From Eonycteris spelaea (taxonomy: Eukaryota; Chordata; Mammalia; Chiroptera; Pteropodidae): 64,000 nt of DNA. The first letter of the stretch is position 1; each line of letters starts with the position of its first letter. The notes under the pieces are model-generated. The model was given only the letters and a program-made list of their open reading frames with translations, made no database searches and was not told the origin of the DNA. The position numbers and the translations under genes are program-made. Below, in pieces: positions 33,090 through 44,859 of the stretch. The DNA lies in NCBI GenBank assembly GCA_003508835.1, contig PUFA01000289.1, positions 620,001 to 684,000 of the forward strand, read 5' to 3'.

Positions 33090-33325
33090 CGTCAGCAAAT
33101 CTCAGGTATGACTTTCCTTGTTCTAGCTTGGGTCATGTGCCCAGATGGAACTAATGACTATGGCCAAGTGCATGGATGCTTTTTAGCCAGGGCTTCGTCA
33201 TGTGTCCACCTCTGGAGCTGGACAGAGATGGAGGAGGAGGAATAGTTTTAGAAAGATTTAAGAGACTCCAAAACAGTAGCAGGTATTCTGAGGCTACAGA
33301 GCTGATACAAATTTAAGTGCTGCTC
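33090..33325. repeat. Possible ancient interspersed repeat, unassigned
   Basis: 'ttgggtcatgtgcccagatggaac' and 'gtgtccacctctggagctggacag' resemble a common mammalian repeat phrase, but I cannot name the family. Confidence 0.25.
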
Positions 33326-33329
33326 TCTT

Positions 33330-33500
33330 CGGGCAGACAATAAGCCCTAGTGTTTGTAAGATGACTCGTAAACACTGTTACAAATCATCTATTTTGAGTT
33401 TTACAACATCCTATGAGTATTATCTTTATTTCATAAATAAGAAAATAAAAATTTAGAGATAAGAGATTTGTTCAAGGTCATACTGATTAGTAACACAATG
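33330..33500 (-). mobile_element. MIR SINE fragment
   Basis: Reverse-strand MIR tail and core: 'gagttttacaacatcctatgagtattatctttatttcataaataagaaaa', 'agagatttgttcaaggtcatactgattagtaacac'. Confidence 0.6.
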
Positions 33501-33504
33501 TATA

Positions 33505-34365
33505 AGTTTATTTATACTCCACTTTTATATAATACAATTGAGAAATGTAAATGAACAAATGTAAAAAGTGAAACAAAGAAAAATATAACTTAAACTAGAA
33601 ATTATAGAGTAAAACATGGAGAATATGGTGTTTTGTGTGATGAATTTGGGTCACACATTGAGGTATTAGCTTCCAGGTAGTCAAAAGTGACATGAGAAAC
33701 ATGATTACTAAGAGTAAAACATGTCAGCTTTTAATGAGAGTAAAGCTTTTCTGGTTATAAGATAAAAAAGACATTTTTTCACATAACACTTTATACAGAA
33801 TGCCCTAGTGGGTAATAATCTCAGCAACATCCCTCTCACTATTGCAATTTTTAATGCTATTTCTTACATTGTCTTTCAACAGAAGCCAAGTGTCTAAAGC
33901 CAACGTGCAAATCAGTAAAAGCTATTACTAGTAGAGGACAGGATAATGCATACCTACATACCATGTCACATATTCACAGATATAATGATGTACAAAATAT
34001 ATCATGTATTGCATTTCTGCTCTAATATTAGGATGCTAATGATAAACTTTTATTTCACTTTAGGTTTTGGTATTCAGGTTTTGACTCAAAATTTAGTGCC
34101 TTTCCTTCAATATATTGTTTTAGATATCCTTTGAATCCTATTAAAGGAATAACATCAAATCAGAAAAAAATTTCATTAATAAAGCATTAGTCAGATATAC
34201 AAAACCACTCATTTGTAATTCTGTAAATTACAATTTTCTAACTGAGAAAATTGTCCTGGTGATTCACATTTGATCTTGCAATCTATATTTACTATCTGTG
34301 TATATGTAAGCATATAATCAAATCTTACATATATTGGATATTACTTTTATTTTTTAAAAGATAAA
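33505..34365. other. Non-genic AT-rich DNA, nothing recognised
   Basis: No family or gene is recognised. Confidence 0.4.
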
Positions 34366-34370
34366 AAATA

Positions 34371-34670
34371 ATGGTTAATTATAGCTCATATAGAATCATT
34401 TATGTAGATCATGTTATGGTTAAGCCTCTGAACTTTTGGCACTCAAATGTCATCGAATTAGATATAAGTGGCTTCCAAAGAAACTGCAAAGGGGCAAATC
34501 CTACCATTAAACCCTTCTTTCAGACAGCAACATCTGTCACACATCAAGTAACACCTTGTGCAATTAGAAAGCTTATCGTAATGTTTTATTTCCATGAAAA
34601 CAAAAATTGATTCAAGGACATTTATTATAAAGAATAAGTCAACTGTTAACAATATCCTGGTTTCAGTGCA
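34371..34670. other. Single-copy-looking sequence, candidate conserved element
   Basis: No repeat family fits. The block has homeodomain-like words (ggttaattatag, tgcaattagaaag) and balanced composition against AT-rich flanks. The overlapping 79- and 64-codon frames on opposite strands have no known domain. Only comparative data could show function. Confidence 0.2.
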
Positions 34671-35230
34671 CTAATATGGGCTTTGGGACTAAAAGGGATT
34701 TTCTGTTGTGCTGCCATGTCTTTGTGATAGCTTACTATTTTCAGCAAGTTAGACCTCTCCGTTACTGGGAAAAAAGGAAGAAAAGGAAGGAATGTCAGAA
34801 ACTTACCTGATCCTAGGGCGTATCATTAAAATTTCCAACATGGTGGTAGTGTAATGATAGTTTAGCAGTAACTTTGTACATGATGTGATTGTAAGATGTG
34901 AAAAAAAAATTTTATGTCTGTATGAGAATATATTATATATTTATGTATTAGCAACATATATCTTAAAAGAATTTCTGACCTGCATCATGTTTCTAAGGTT
35001 ATAGTTCCCCACACTCCTTACATCTCGTGTAAGTGATTTTTTTGGTAGAAACTCTATAATTTTATATATATTACAGAAAATTTAAAGTAAGTGAATCTTT
35101 AAGCTGTTATCAAGTTTTTATTCTTTTATAATATTGCTAAGTAGACTTAACTGTTTCTTTCTCTGTGTATCATTGCATGAGATTCATACCACTAGAACAG
35201 CATTTGTCACATTATGTTAAAACTAAGGAA
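34671..35230. other. Non-genic AT-rich DNA, nothing recognised
   Basis: No family or gene is recognised. Confidence 0.4.
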
Positions 35231-35234
35231 CCAC

Positions 35235-35365
35235 CTCAAACTGTAAGGACATTAAAGCCAGAGACTGTTTTCCTTATCTTATACTCCCAGTGCCTCTTAG
35301 AGCACCTAATACATATTAGGTGTTCATTACTGGGTTTATTTAATGAAACAATTGATAAAGCTATA
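35235..35365 (+). mobile_element. L2 LINE 3' end
   Basis: 'aaagccagagactgttttccttatcttatactcccagtgcctcttagagcacctaatacatattaggtgttcattac' follows the L2 3' terminus in order. The remaining upstream L2 is missing or unrecognisable. Confidence 0.6.
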
Positions 35366-35529
35366 TTGGCTGCAGGTTATAGCTGTGATTCTTGTCCTCA
35401 AACTACTCATAATCCAAAAATAGAGAGTTTATATTAGTAATTAATAATAAAGGACATTAATACTGAAGAAAAACTGTGACCTAAAAGTAAGAATCTTTTG
35501 ACTTAATTTGAAATCATCTTTAGGTGAGG

Positions 35530-35765
35530 CAGAATTGTGCAGTGACCAGGAGCATGGATTGTGTAGACATATTTGGGTTTGATCTGAGCTCTTGCTAGCA
35601 GCCTGACTGCTGGCAAGTGACAACTTTCTGAGCTTTAGTCTCCTCATCTTAAAGAGAGTATTGATGATAATGCTATTTAACACATAGAGTTGTTTTGAAT
35701 TTAAATAAGTTAGTCCTCTTAGAGTGTTGAAAGCAGTGCCTGGCATATAATAAATATTCAGTCAT
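35530..35765 (+). mobile_element. MIR SINE, nearly full length
   Basis: In order: 'gtgcagtgaccaggagcatggattgtg', 'gggtttgatctgagctcttgctag', 'ctgctggcaagtgacaactttctgagctttagtctcctcatctt', 'tgatgataatgctatttaacacatagagttgttttgaa', 'agcagtgcctggcatataataaatattcagtc'. Confidence 0.85.
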
Positions 35766-35896
35766 AATTAGCCACAAGATCTTTGGGCCTTAGAAAAATA
35801 GTCTTTAGAAATAACATACTATGGGCATTCTCTCCCCAACCCAATTGAATTTTAGTGCTTATTCATTACCCGAAGAACCAAGTTTTTGTTTGTTTC

Positions 35897-36048
35897 CCTA
35901 TCTGTCTGTCTATCTGTCCACCCACTCATCCATCCATCCATCCATCCATCCATCCATCCATCCATTCATCCATCCATTTCATCCTTCTCTGTCTGTCTGT
36001 CTGTCTCTCTTTCTCTCTCTCTCTCTCATCCATCTATCTGTCCATCTA
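35897..36048. repeat. Compound microsatellite (TCTG, CATC, TC)
   Basis: A chain of TCTG units, then CATC units (about 35928-35976), TCTG units, TC dinucleotides, and again CATC/TCTG units. Three overlapping frames of 68-76 codons translate it in three phases, which is expected of a repeat and not of a gene. Confidence 0.95.
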
Positions 36049-36324
36049 TGACAACACTTGAAGGAGGAATTTTTGAAGGTGACAACAAAAGAATTTATTT
36101 AGAATGAATAAATTCACTTCCCAGACTGAGAACCATACACACAGTTAAGTTAGTTAGGCCAACCACAGTGAGCTTCTTGCTTTACAGTTTCCTCCCACTG
36201 AGGAATTAATAATTTTTTTAGGCATGTTTAATGGCAGTGCCTCTTTCCTGATCTATTTTTGGATCATCTTCTTTTTCTGTTCTATGTTCATTTCATCTTT
36301 TTCTTCTCTCTCACATAGTGTATG

Positions 36325-36655
36325 CTCTAAGCTATCATTGTCCAATAAAAATATAACATGAGTTGTAAAGGTGAGCTACTTATGTAATTTAAAATCTTGA
36401 AGCTACTTTAAAAGGAAAAAAGGTAAAATTAATTTTAATAGTATATTTTATTTAACTCAATATATCTAAAGTATTTTAATTTTAATATCTATCAATATTA
36501 AAATTACTGAGATACTTTACATTTTTTGGTACTAGGTTTTTAAAATACAATGTGATTTTATACTTATATGGTTCATTATAATTTGGTCTAGCCACATTTT
36601 CATGCTCGATAGCCACATATGGCTAGTCCCTACCATATTGAGCAGAGGAGCTCCA
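36325..36655 (+). mobile_element. Non-autonomous hAT-Charlie-type DNA transposon
   Basis: Begins 'ctaagctatcattgtccaataaaaatataacatg' and ends 'gatagccacatatggctagtccctaccatattgagcagagg'. The end pairs TGTCCAATA with TATTGAGCA, the decayed inverted ends of this group. The inside ('ttaattttaatagtatattttatttaactcaatatatc') also fits. Subfamily name not certain. Confidence 0.65.
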
Positions 36656-36659
36656 GGCT

Positions 36660-39305
36660 TTCCATGTTGGAAAGATTGCTTACTTAGGATTGTCCTAAAA
36701 ATGACCTCAGTGCACTGATAAAAGGGAGAGTGTGATGCATCCAGTGAAACATTATCCCCACCTTATCACACTCCAGTCATACCTCCTCCTACCTCTACAT
36801 CTACCATTATCTGATGATTTAATGTTTAACCATTTTCTTCACAATGATTTAGTTACATCTTGAATTCTTACTTCCCTCCTTTCGGCATTTTTTTTTACTA
36901 TTAATACTTCTTAATTCTTGGTTGCAACATGAAGGTATGGTTTTTGAAAATGTTGACAAATGTTAGCTAATAATTACATTCATCAAAATGGCTAGCTAAA
37001 AAATAAAAGTGACAAAGAGAAAGCATATACTTTACACCCAGAGATTAACTTTGGGTAATGTTCAAATATGAGATAGTTAAATTTTTAAATACATAAGATA
37101 TTAACCAATAAATATGGGTTTAAACTTTAACTATAATACTGAGTACTTCATTTTTCAGTATGATTACAAGACAAAGGTAGCATCCCTTGTTTTTGTATGC
37201 AAATATGAGCTTATACGTATGTATCCTTTTTTTAAAGTAGCTTGTGTAGAATATTTAATTGTAATAACATAGTGGATTTGTACTGACTCATTATTGTGAA
37301 TGGGTGTATTTTGAGCTGTTTTTCAGAAGTGGTGGAAGGTCGACTTGTCCTTTCATTTTTGAGAGCAAAGTTTTCTCACAGATTATGTGACTGGGCTGTG
37401 CCTGGGTGGGTGGCCCCAGCCTTTCCTTGTCACTTCAGCTAGGAACAACCTCATCTATTATTCTAGAGCATCTTGTAAATATTGTTGTCTATGTGAGCCA
37501 ACATTTGGTAAAGGTTGAGAAGCTCTATTATAGTATACCCAAATCTCACTTCATCTTTTAAAATAAATGAGATCCCTGAAGATAGAAAATGTGCCAGAAT
37601 GTTAAACAAATACATTTTCTCTCAATGTCCCTTTCCATAGACAATTGTGTCTCCTGAGTTTTCAGTTTTCCACGTGAAGTTTGCTTTATCTTCCTCTTCT
37701 CTTTAAACCTACTCAATCACTGTTTCCTACCTTTTAAAAGTTTTAGATCATTATTAATAATTTAAAATTCTTTTTAAATATTATTTGAAGTAAAAAGAAA
37801 CATTTTGGAACTAAAAAAATGGTCAAAACTAAGGGTAAGTAGTTATTGTATTTTCAAACTACATATGTTTTCCTAATTTTGATATATCCTTTGGGGCTAT
37901 ATCCTCTCAAAAAAAATCACTAAAAATGCTTTAGTTTTAAAATATTAATAAATCAAGTATGAACAAGTGACATATTATTATTTCCTTAAAGAAAAGCAAT
38001 TTCAAATATCAATTCTTATTTCTTATGAGTCATTTGATGCTCTCGTTTTTCACTAACATGTTTTAAGTGTTATGCTCTTAATGCTGCAGTAATAGAGTGG
38101 ATCTAATACCTTTAAAGAGGTCCTTCACCTAATGTGATTTAGTGAGATATAAAGAAGGTAAGAAAGACACTTAAGATCACATAGAGAGTTACAGGCATGT
38201 CTCTGTTGTTGTCCCTGGTGTCATGGAGAGCTTTCAAATTTGTTTTTATTTTCCATCATTCTGCTTCAAGCCTTCAAGTATGACCAGACCCACAAATTGA
38301 ATGAGGATGTCTCATAGAGTTTAAGTAAAAGATGCTCATATTAGCATCAGAACAAATTGGTTCTTTTTAAAGAAGCTGAAAATATTCCTTGATTCCCTCG
38401 GGAAAAAAATTATAACTCAATGGAATAAAAGCTGAAGTGGCAATATTTGAAATATGCAGCTTCCCAAGGATTGCCTGGTAGTGGTTCTGTCACAAACATT
38501 GCTTTGTTTATTTTTTATCATAAACATTATTGAGTTAAGGTAATCATAAGTATTCTAAATTTATGAAAAATTGTAGGACTGTCAAAGTCGATATATATAA
38601 TAAATCCCATTTCTCGATTCTCTAATATGCCTCTCTTTTTATTTGAAAAAGTAAAACTAGTGCTTTATAAAAAAAACCTAAAACCATTAATTTGATATAA
38701 AAGAGGAATCTGTAAGAAATGAACTTAGATGGCCCAAAATCTGACTGGAATTTATTGAAGTAAATATCCAGATTGATTAGGTAAGCTTTTTGAATTATCT
38801 TGTTAAATGATTTTAACTTTCCAATCAAAGCTATGCTTGAAGAAAAAAAAATCCTTTCATTTTTTTCTCTTAATGAAAGGTCAGATGTGCCTGTTTTTAT
38901 CAATACATTTCAATCTGATTTCTAGTTAAAGAATTAAGATACGTATGGTAATCCTCATAAGTCTGGCAAGTGTACTCTGCACACTTGAAGCCAGCCTCTG
39001 CAATAACTCACATTCAAAGACATAGATCTAACTCCAAAGCCTTGAACAATATCCACTAGAACCTTAGATTTTGTTTTCTTCATATAGGAATCTTATATGT
39101 AGCTTACCATAGAGCAAATCTTCTTAAACATTTTCTTTATGCCTCTCTTCATCTCCCCTAAGTTTCACATTCATAATTGGTAGAAACTTGTCCTGTCCTA
39201 CACAATCTCCTCACCAACACATAGTCACCAACATCCAGCTCTTCACCCCTTTTCTTTCTGAGCCAACCTGTGGTCCTTCCTACTTCTTGAAGCCCCCTCC
39301 TGACC
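36660..39305. other. Non-genic DNA, nothing recognised
   Basis: A 2.6-kb AT-rich stretch without recognised repeat family. The 93-codon minus frame at 38622-38903 is A/T-driven and has no known domain. Confidence 0.4.
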
Positions 39306-39309
39306 CCTC

Positions 39310-39372
39310 CTCCCAGGGGAATTTATTCATTCATTCAGAAAGTATTTATTGAGCACCTATACTATGCGTTTG
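39310..39372 (+). mobile_element. Short L2-like scrap
   Basis: 'ttcattcattcagaaagtatttattgagcacctatactatgcg' resembles the common L2-associated phrase. Too short for firm assignment. Confidence 0.35.
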
Positions 39373-39441
39373 GTACCATCATTACTACTAGAGATGGAGT
39401 GGAGAACTATAATCCCCATTACTCTCATTTTATTTATTAGG

Positions 39442-39442
<1 letters not shown>

Positions 39443-39484
<42 letters not shown>

Positions 39485-39499
39485 TGCGCGTGTGTGTGG
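39443..39499. repeat. (TG)n microsatellite
   Basis: About 20 uninterrupted TG units, then a degenerate 'ctgcgcg' step and further TG units. Confidence 0.95.
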
Positions 39500-39504
39500 A
39501 CTAC

Positions 39505-41265
39505 AAAAGATCCAACTCAAACTGCCTTATCAAGTAAACAAAAAAGACTTTAATGGTTTATGCAAATGAACAGATATACCTCATTTCAGAACTCAAAAGA
39601 TATTCTCAGAATCCACTTTTCTACTCCATTTCTTCTCAACTGGCCTTCATTTTCATGCTCTGCCAGCTGGCCTTTCAGAGCTTCAGGCTCACAGCATGAT
39701 GATACCCAATTCAGCATGAGAGATACTCCACTTCCCTGATGCTGTAAATAAAATTTTAGAATTAAGTTTATTGGTCTTAACTGGCCTATTTTTGCCTGGT
39801 GCCCACTTTAGAAATCAATAATTTGGCCAAGAGATGGATGTACTGTTTGGTTATGACTCTGGTAGGCTTTGCTCCTAGATCCCAGAGGCTGAGTTAGTTT
39901 TACCTGAAATAAATGGACTGAGAATATGAAAGGGATGGTTGTCCTGGAAAGAAATGAATGTGAACGCGTTCTGGGAACCAAAAGACAACAGTCCATGCCA
40001 CTGCTCTTATTGCTTTTCTGAGGACCCGATCTCCCTTCCCTGTGGTAATAAGCATCATGTATTTTGTTGCACAAGAATTTTTAGCTTTAGCCAGTCTAAT
40101 TTCTTCTCCTATATCCCATTAAATCTTCACTGGAGGATGACCAGCGATAGCGTTCACTGCCTGGAGAGGTAGCCTGACTGCTGGCTCTTTAAGGCATGGA
40201 TTCAGGCCATTTTTCACTCACACTTGGCTTGATGTGGAGTTATAAAAACAGTTGTATATGCTTTGAGTAAATAGTTATATTATTCTTCAATCATAATATA
40301 CTTAAAATACTTGCATGTATACATACGCATTGTATGGCTAAAGATCTAATTATTCTGGTTAATATGATCAGAAGGTAAAAATCTACAGTATTAATGGATT
40401 CTGTTTCCATTTGCTCTTATCTTAAAGGGTAATTATTCAAGCAGAGCCTTTTTGCTATGATTAGAGTGGTGATCTGTGATAATATTTATAGAAACTTGCA
40501 TTTTGGTGACATGCAAATTTGAGAAATTCGAATATAATTTTATGTACTAAAACTGCTTAAGGAAGAAGCTATTAGATAGACAAATAGACTTGAATGCAAA
40601 TTATGGATCTCTAGTTTCATCTTCCTCAATTTCATAACTGATTTATGTGTAGGCTTTCATGTCTGAAAATGAATCCAAATATGGAGAAAACAGAAGGATC
40701 TTTTCAAATAATAATACAATATTTTCAAAAAGGTTGCACAAATAGTGCAAATAGATAAAAAATATAAAACCTCTCAGAAAACAACTGTGTTGCACAGGCC
40801 CTGAAAAGATACGAAGGATACTATCTCCATGGACAGAAATTTGGTAACTTGGTTTTCTGCCCTAAGTACTGTCGAGGTGCTTGGCAGGAGCTGTGAGGGG
40901 CCTCAATACACACAACACCTGCTATCACGTACATTAAATGATGCTAAGTTGTTAGTACTTTTGGATAACAAAGCTAGAGTATAAGAATCACTAGTTCCAG
41001 ACGGAACCCAATTAATGATTCCCCTACGGTTATACTGAAGTCAAAGGTTTGGAATTAGAGGAATAGACTCAGTGCTAACTGCAAAAAAAACACTGTTTTA
41101 ATCCTGTCTCCAGACTGGAGGAATTTATGTAAGGGTACAGATGAGGTTTTATCTGTTCACCCATAATGCTGCTTCAGGAAGAGTAGCTCATGGTAACTGA
41201 TTGCTGGAGAGGGGAGGCCTGTAAGAGATACACACCTGATTTCTTTATAAGGGACTGCTAAAGAT
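39505..41265. other. Non-genic DNA, nothing recognised
   Basis: No repeat family is firmly recognised. The 88- and 77-codon frames near 39808-40172 on opposite strands have no known domain. The part at about 40370-40620 looks single-copy. Confidence 0.4.
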
Positions 41266-41272
41266 ATGCTGA

Positions 41273-41329
41273 AACACACACATACACACACAATTGTTTT
41301 CAAATTTGTACAAAATTGAAAAGTACAAA

Positions 41330-41370
<41 letters not shown>
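41273..41370. repeat. CA run and TG run facing each other
   Basis: A (CA)n run at 41273-41292 and a (TG)n run at 41332-41370 flank a 40-bp centre that itself contains inverted words (caattgttttcaa and ttgaaaag...aaaattg). The arms are complementary and could form a hairpin. Confidence 0.9.
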
Positions 41371-41372
<2 letters not shown>

Positions 41373-41374
41373 GA

Positions 41375-42055
41375 TGTTAGTTAAACCATTCATCACTTGT
41401 ACTTTACCTTTCTGAGTTAGAACCAGTTGCATAAAGCGGTTGAACAAAGGGGTATGTTTATTCTTTCCTAACAATGAACATTTGTATTTATAAAGATGCC
41501 TTCAACTTTAAGCACCTGTCTAGGCGTTTCATCTAGATGATGGAAGCTGAAATTTGGAAACCTGGCCAGGAAAAAGTTTAATACCTGAAAATCAATATCA
41601 CAGACATCATTAACTCAAATATTTAGCATTTTTGGTCATATTAGTTTACAAAGAAATTTGTTTACAAAGAAATGTTATAAAAGCATCATTTTATACTTCT
41701 CTTTTTAAAAGTTGCTTTTTTCTTATCAAATTGATCATTATCTCTATCCTTTGGGAAGTGTCCTAGCAAAATTCAAGTAAGAAATCAAGTATATGCTAAG
41801 TAAGAGGAAAATAATACAGATCTTGATTCAGCCTTAAAATTCTAGTATAGCATTTAGTCACAGTGAGCTACACAAAATTGTGCTCTGAGTCAAGGCCTTT
41901 CCTTTTTCTTTTATTCTTCTCAAAAGATTTTATCTTTCCTTTTTTTCTCAACAGGATGTAAGAGATATAACATTTAAGTTTGGTTCTAGGCATCATGAGA
42001 TTGGTGATTCTCAATGGGGGGAGATATGCCGTACTCCCCCAGTAGATGTTTTGGG
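41375..42055. other. Non-genic DNA, nothing recognised
   Basis: No family or gene is recognised. Confidence 0.4.
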
Positions 42056-42058
42056 GCT

Positions 42059-42085
42059 TTGATTGATTGATTGATTGATTGATTG
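42059..42085. repeat. (GATT)n microsatellite
   Basis: About six GATT units. Minus-strand frames over it read Asn-Gln-Ser-Ile repeats and are not genes. Confidence 0.95.
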
Positions 42086-42089
42086 TTTT

Positions 42090-43785
42090 GGTAGAGTGTT
42101 ACAATGATTGGGTGTCCGACTAGCCTTGAAATGGCTGGAATGAAGGCTAGATGTTGTACAGTGTGCGGGACAGCCCCATACAATGAAAAACTGTCTTGTG
42201 TTCAGTGCAACTGTCAAATATTTCACGTAACAAACTTTTATGTTTTATCACGGTTTTCATATACATACTGAATTTTCTAGGAATGCAATTATTTATAAGT
42301 AGAGAAAGATTTTATTCTACCTTTTTATGTTTTCAGAGTTACAAGGGGTTGATAAAGAGTAAAAAATATGTTACTAAAGACAATATCACTTGTGGAATTT
42401 GAATTGCTAAAATGGGTCATTCTTCATTTATAGATGTTAAATCCATGTTTATAGAACTTCTCTCTCTCTGATATATCCAATTTGAATATATTTATTTATC
42501 CCTTACTTTAAAATGAAACATAGAGAATAAAGGTTGGCAATATTAAATTGAATATTGCCTTTTCTTAAATCCAAATTTATTCTTTACAATTAAAGGGAAA
42601 CATCTGACTCCTATATTTTCTTGCCTGAGAATTTAAATGCTGAAATACATATTATTTTATTGTATACATGAATTTTTATTTCTCTGTTATTTCACAGTTG
42701 AGGCATTATATTGATTCTTTGAAATTGTATATGTAGGTAGGTTGTATTATCTATAAATTTCACTACATGGTAGCAAAGGAGGGTGATAAAAATATTTATT
42801 ATTAAAGTTGTGTATTGGTTTGAATAGGATTGAAAACAACTGTAATAGAACTGCCTACCAAAGTGAGGTGCCAAACATAATGCAGATTTTCAAAGAAAAA
42901 AAATATTTTGCAAAACTTTATGACATGTTAGTTATTGCAAGAATTTAAAAGGAATCAGAATGTGGAGATGGGAGTGAATTTGTTAAAAAAAAAAAAAAAA
43001 AAAGCCTTTCAAGTTTCCCATCTTCTTTCCCCAGGTGATTTGGCCGAGATGCTACCTCTGCTTTGGGCCCAGAGTAAGGAGTGCCATGAGGCACTTAGAA
43101 AGCTTGAAACATATTTTCTACATTTGGAGACATGTATGCTTCCTCGCAACTGAAAAAGCTAGAGGGGTTAGAGGAGACTGTCAGCAGGATAGAGTTGTCT
43201 GTGTTTTGATTGATCTGCACTCTCAGAATTTAAGAGGTTAGTGTATGCATGCCCAGATATGGACACAAGGGAAAGAGGAATAACAGCACTGTCTTCTGTT
43301 CTACCTTAGCCTAGAGGGTCATAAAGGAGAACAGGATTTTAGTATGTGAGGGTCTGTGTTGAGTGGACCACAAATAGTGTCTAAGTTCTAGGGGAAGGAT
43401 GGGGAGTTGTGAGCCAAAAGTAATGAATTTGATCCTGTCAGATAAGCTCCATAGAGCCCACAAGTGTTCCTAAGAGAGAAAGAGTCAGCCTTAAAGAACT
43501 GGCAGGCAGGCCCAGGGTGTGAGCTGTCCCTCAGGCAGGTAATGTCCTAACTCCTTCATTTTGTCTTCCTCCTCTAATCTGGGGCTTGAGAGGGAGGGAA
43601 GGAGGGAATTGGAGACAGAGGAGAGAAGCCAACCCATAGTCCTTTTGTAAGAACAGTGATAGTCAGCCATAGGCATCTACTGGGGGAGGAGGAAATAAAC
43701 TCTCACTTGGAGTAAATACTGAAGTGTTGATGAATACATTGGCTTAGACCTTATAATTCTGAATTGAGACTTTATTTATTTGCTT
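42090..43785. other. Non-genic DNA with a poly-A run
   Basis: A 19-A run lies at 42985-43003. The following 43010-43700 is less AT-rich and looks single-copy, but frames of 60-72 codons there show no domain I know. Confidence 0.35.
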
Positions 43786-43789
43786 TAAA

Positions 43790-44270
43790 GTGACTATATG
43801 GGCTGTAGGGGAGGAAAATACTTTTCTCAATCCTTCTGGTTATTTTGGCTGGTCTAATAATTAAGTTGACATAAAGCAGATTAACATAAAAAACAAATTT
43901 AATTACATATGCACTGGGGCCCCATTAGACCGTGAGGCCCACAGGCAATCAAGCAATTGAGGTTTATATGACATCTGAGCTATAGGAAAGGGTAGGGTCT
44001 GGGGCTTCCAGGGCAGGAGGGTACTTCATAGGATGTAAAAAGAGCAGATGTTTGGTGATTAGATGTTTCCCCTGCCATTCAGATAGTTAATTCTGGGCCA
44101 GGTCCTCTAGCTAAATTCCTTTAGTTAGTTAAGAGACAGGTAAAAATTTTTTCTTGAGTCTGCTGGGTCTTGATTGTCTTTAGCTCAAAATAGTCCCCAT
44201 GACAAAGTGGCACTTTTTGGGGAGACTTGTTCTGAATCTCTTCAGGACAATCTGTGATATAAGAATGAGT
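43790..44270 (+). repeat. LTR-like repeat, copy A of a diverged direct pair
   Basis: Shares with 44540-44850 the ordered words ggggagg(g)aaaa, ttttggctgg, gacataa/gagacagattaaca, aaatttaat, then acatctgagcta/acattctgagcta about 125-160 bases later. Same orientation, offset 736-767 bp. Composition and word order suggest an old ERV LTR. Strand is assigned arbitrarily. Confidence 0.45.
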
Positions 44271-44539
44271 CAATACATAATGAGGCGTAATTGAAACTTA
44301 AATTTCACCTAGGGGCAAAGGAAAAATTTCCCCCACTGAACAGACATTATGAGGACTCTCAGGGCAAGAACATTTTGTACCTCCCCACAGGTCATCTAGT
44401 AAATTGGGCAAAATCATGCTTCAGGTATAGCTCTCCACTTTATGCTTATTATGCTCACATGCTATCTTTATCTCCTCTTAGAAGGTGTCCTTATATTTGT
44501 CATTTCATTTACACTACACCTTGGTGAAATTATGTCAGC

Positions 44540-44850
44540 ATGTTTGTGCTGGGGGTGGGGAGGGAAAAACTCCCCCTCTTTTGGCTGGCTGAATAATCAA
44601 ATCAACATGAGACAGATTAACAAGAGAAAAATCAAATTTAATTTCTTATGTGTGGGAACCCCACATCTATGAGAGAGTCAGAGACCCTGCATACATGAAT
44701 GGTTCAGAGACAGAAAGGGAAAATGAGGTATATGAGACATTCTGAGCTAGGAATGAGGTAAGGTACCTTGGGGTTTCAGAAAGTCATTGCCCAGGGTCAG
44801 TAATTAGTAGTTTGCCCTACTCTCAATACTCTACTACACTACTTCGCTTC
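44540..44850 (+). repeat. LTR-like repeat, copy B of a diverged direct pair
   Basis: Second member of the pair starting at 43790. The two may be the LTRs of one decayed provirus with little internal sequence, or two fragments of the same family. The family is not recognised. Confidence 0.45.
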
Positions 44851-44859
44851 TGATACAAG

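Noticed and set aside
35821..36107. Three overlapping Ser/His/Pro-rich frames
   Set aside because: They are three phases of the same CATC/TCTG microsatellite.
42985..43250. Poly-A run followed by less AT-rich sequence as a processed pseudogene
   Set aside because: The poly-A precedes the sequence on the plus strand, no recognisable protein similarity is seen on either strand, and no target duplication was found.
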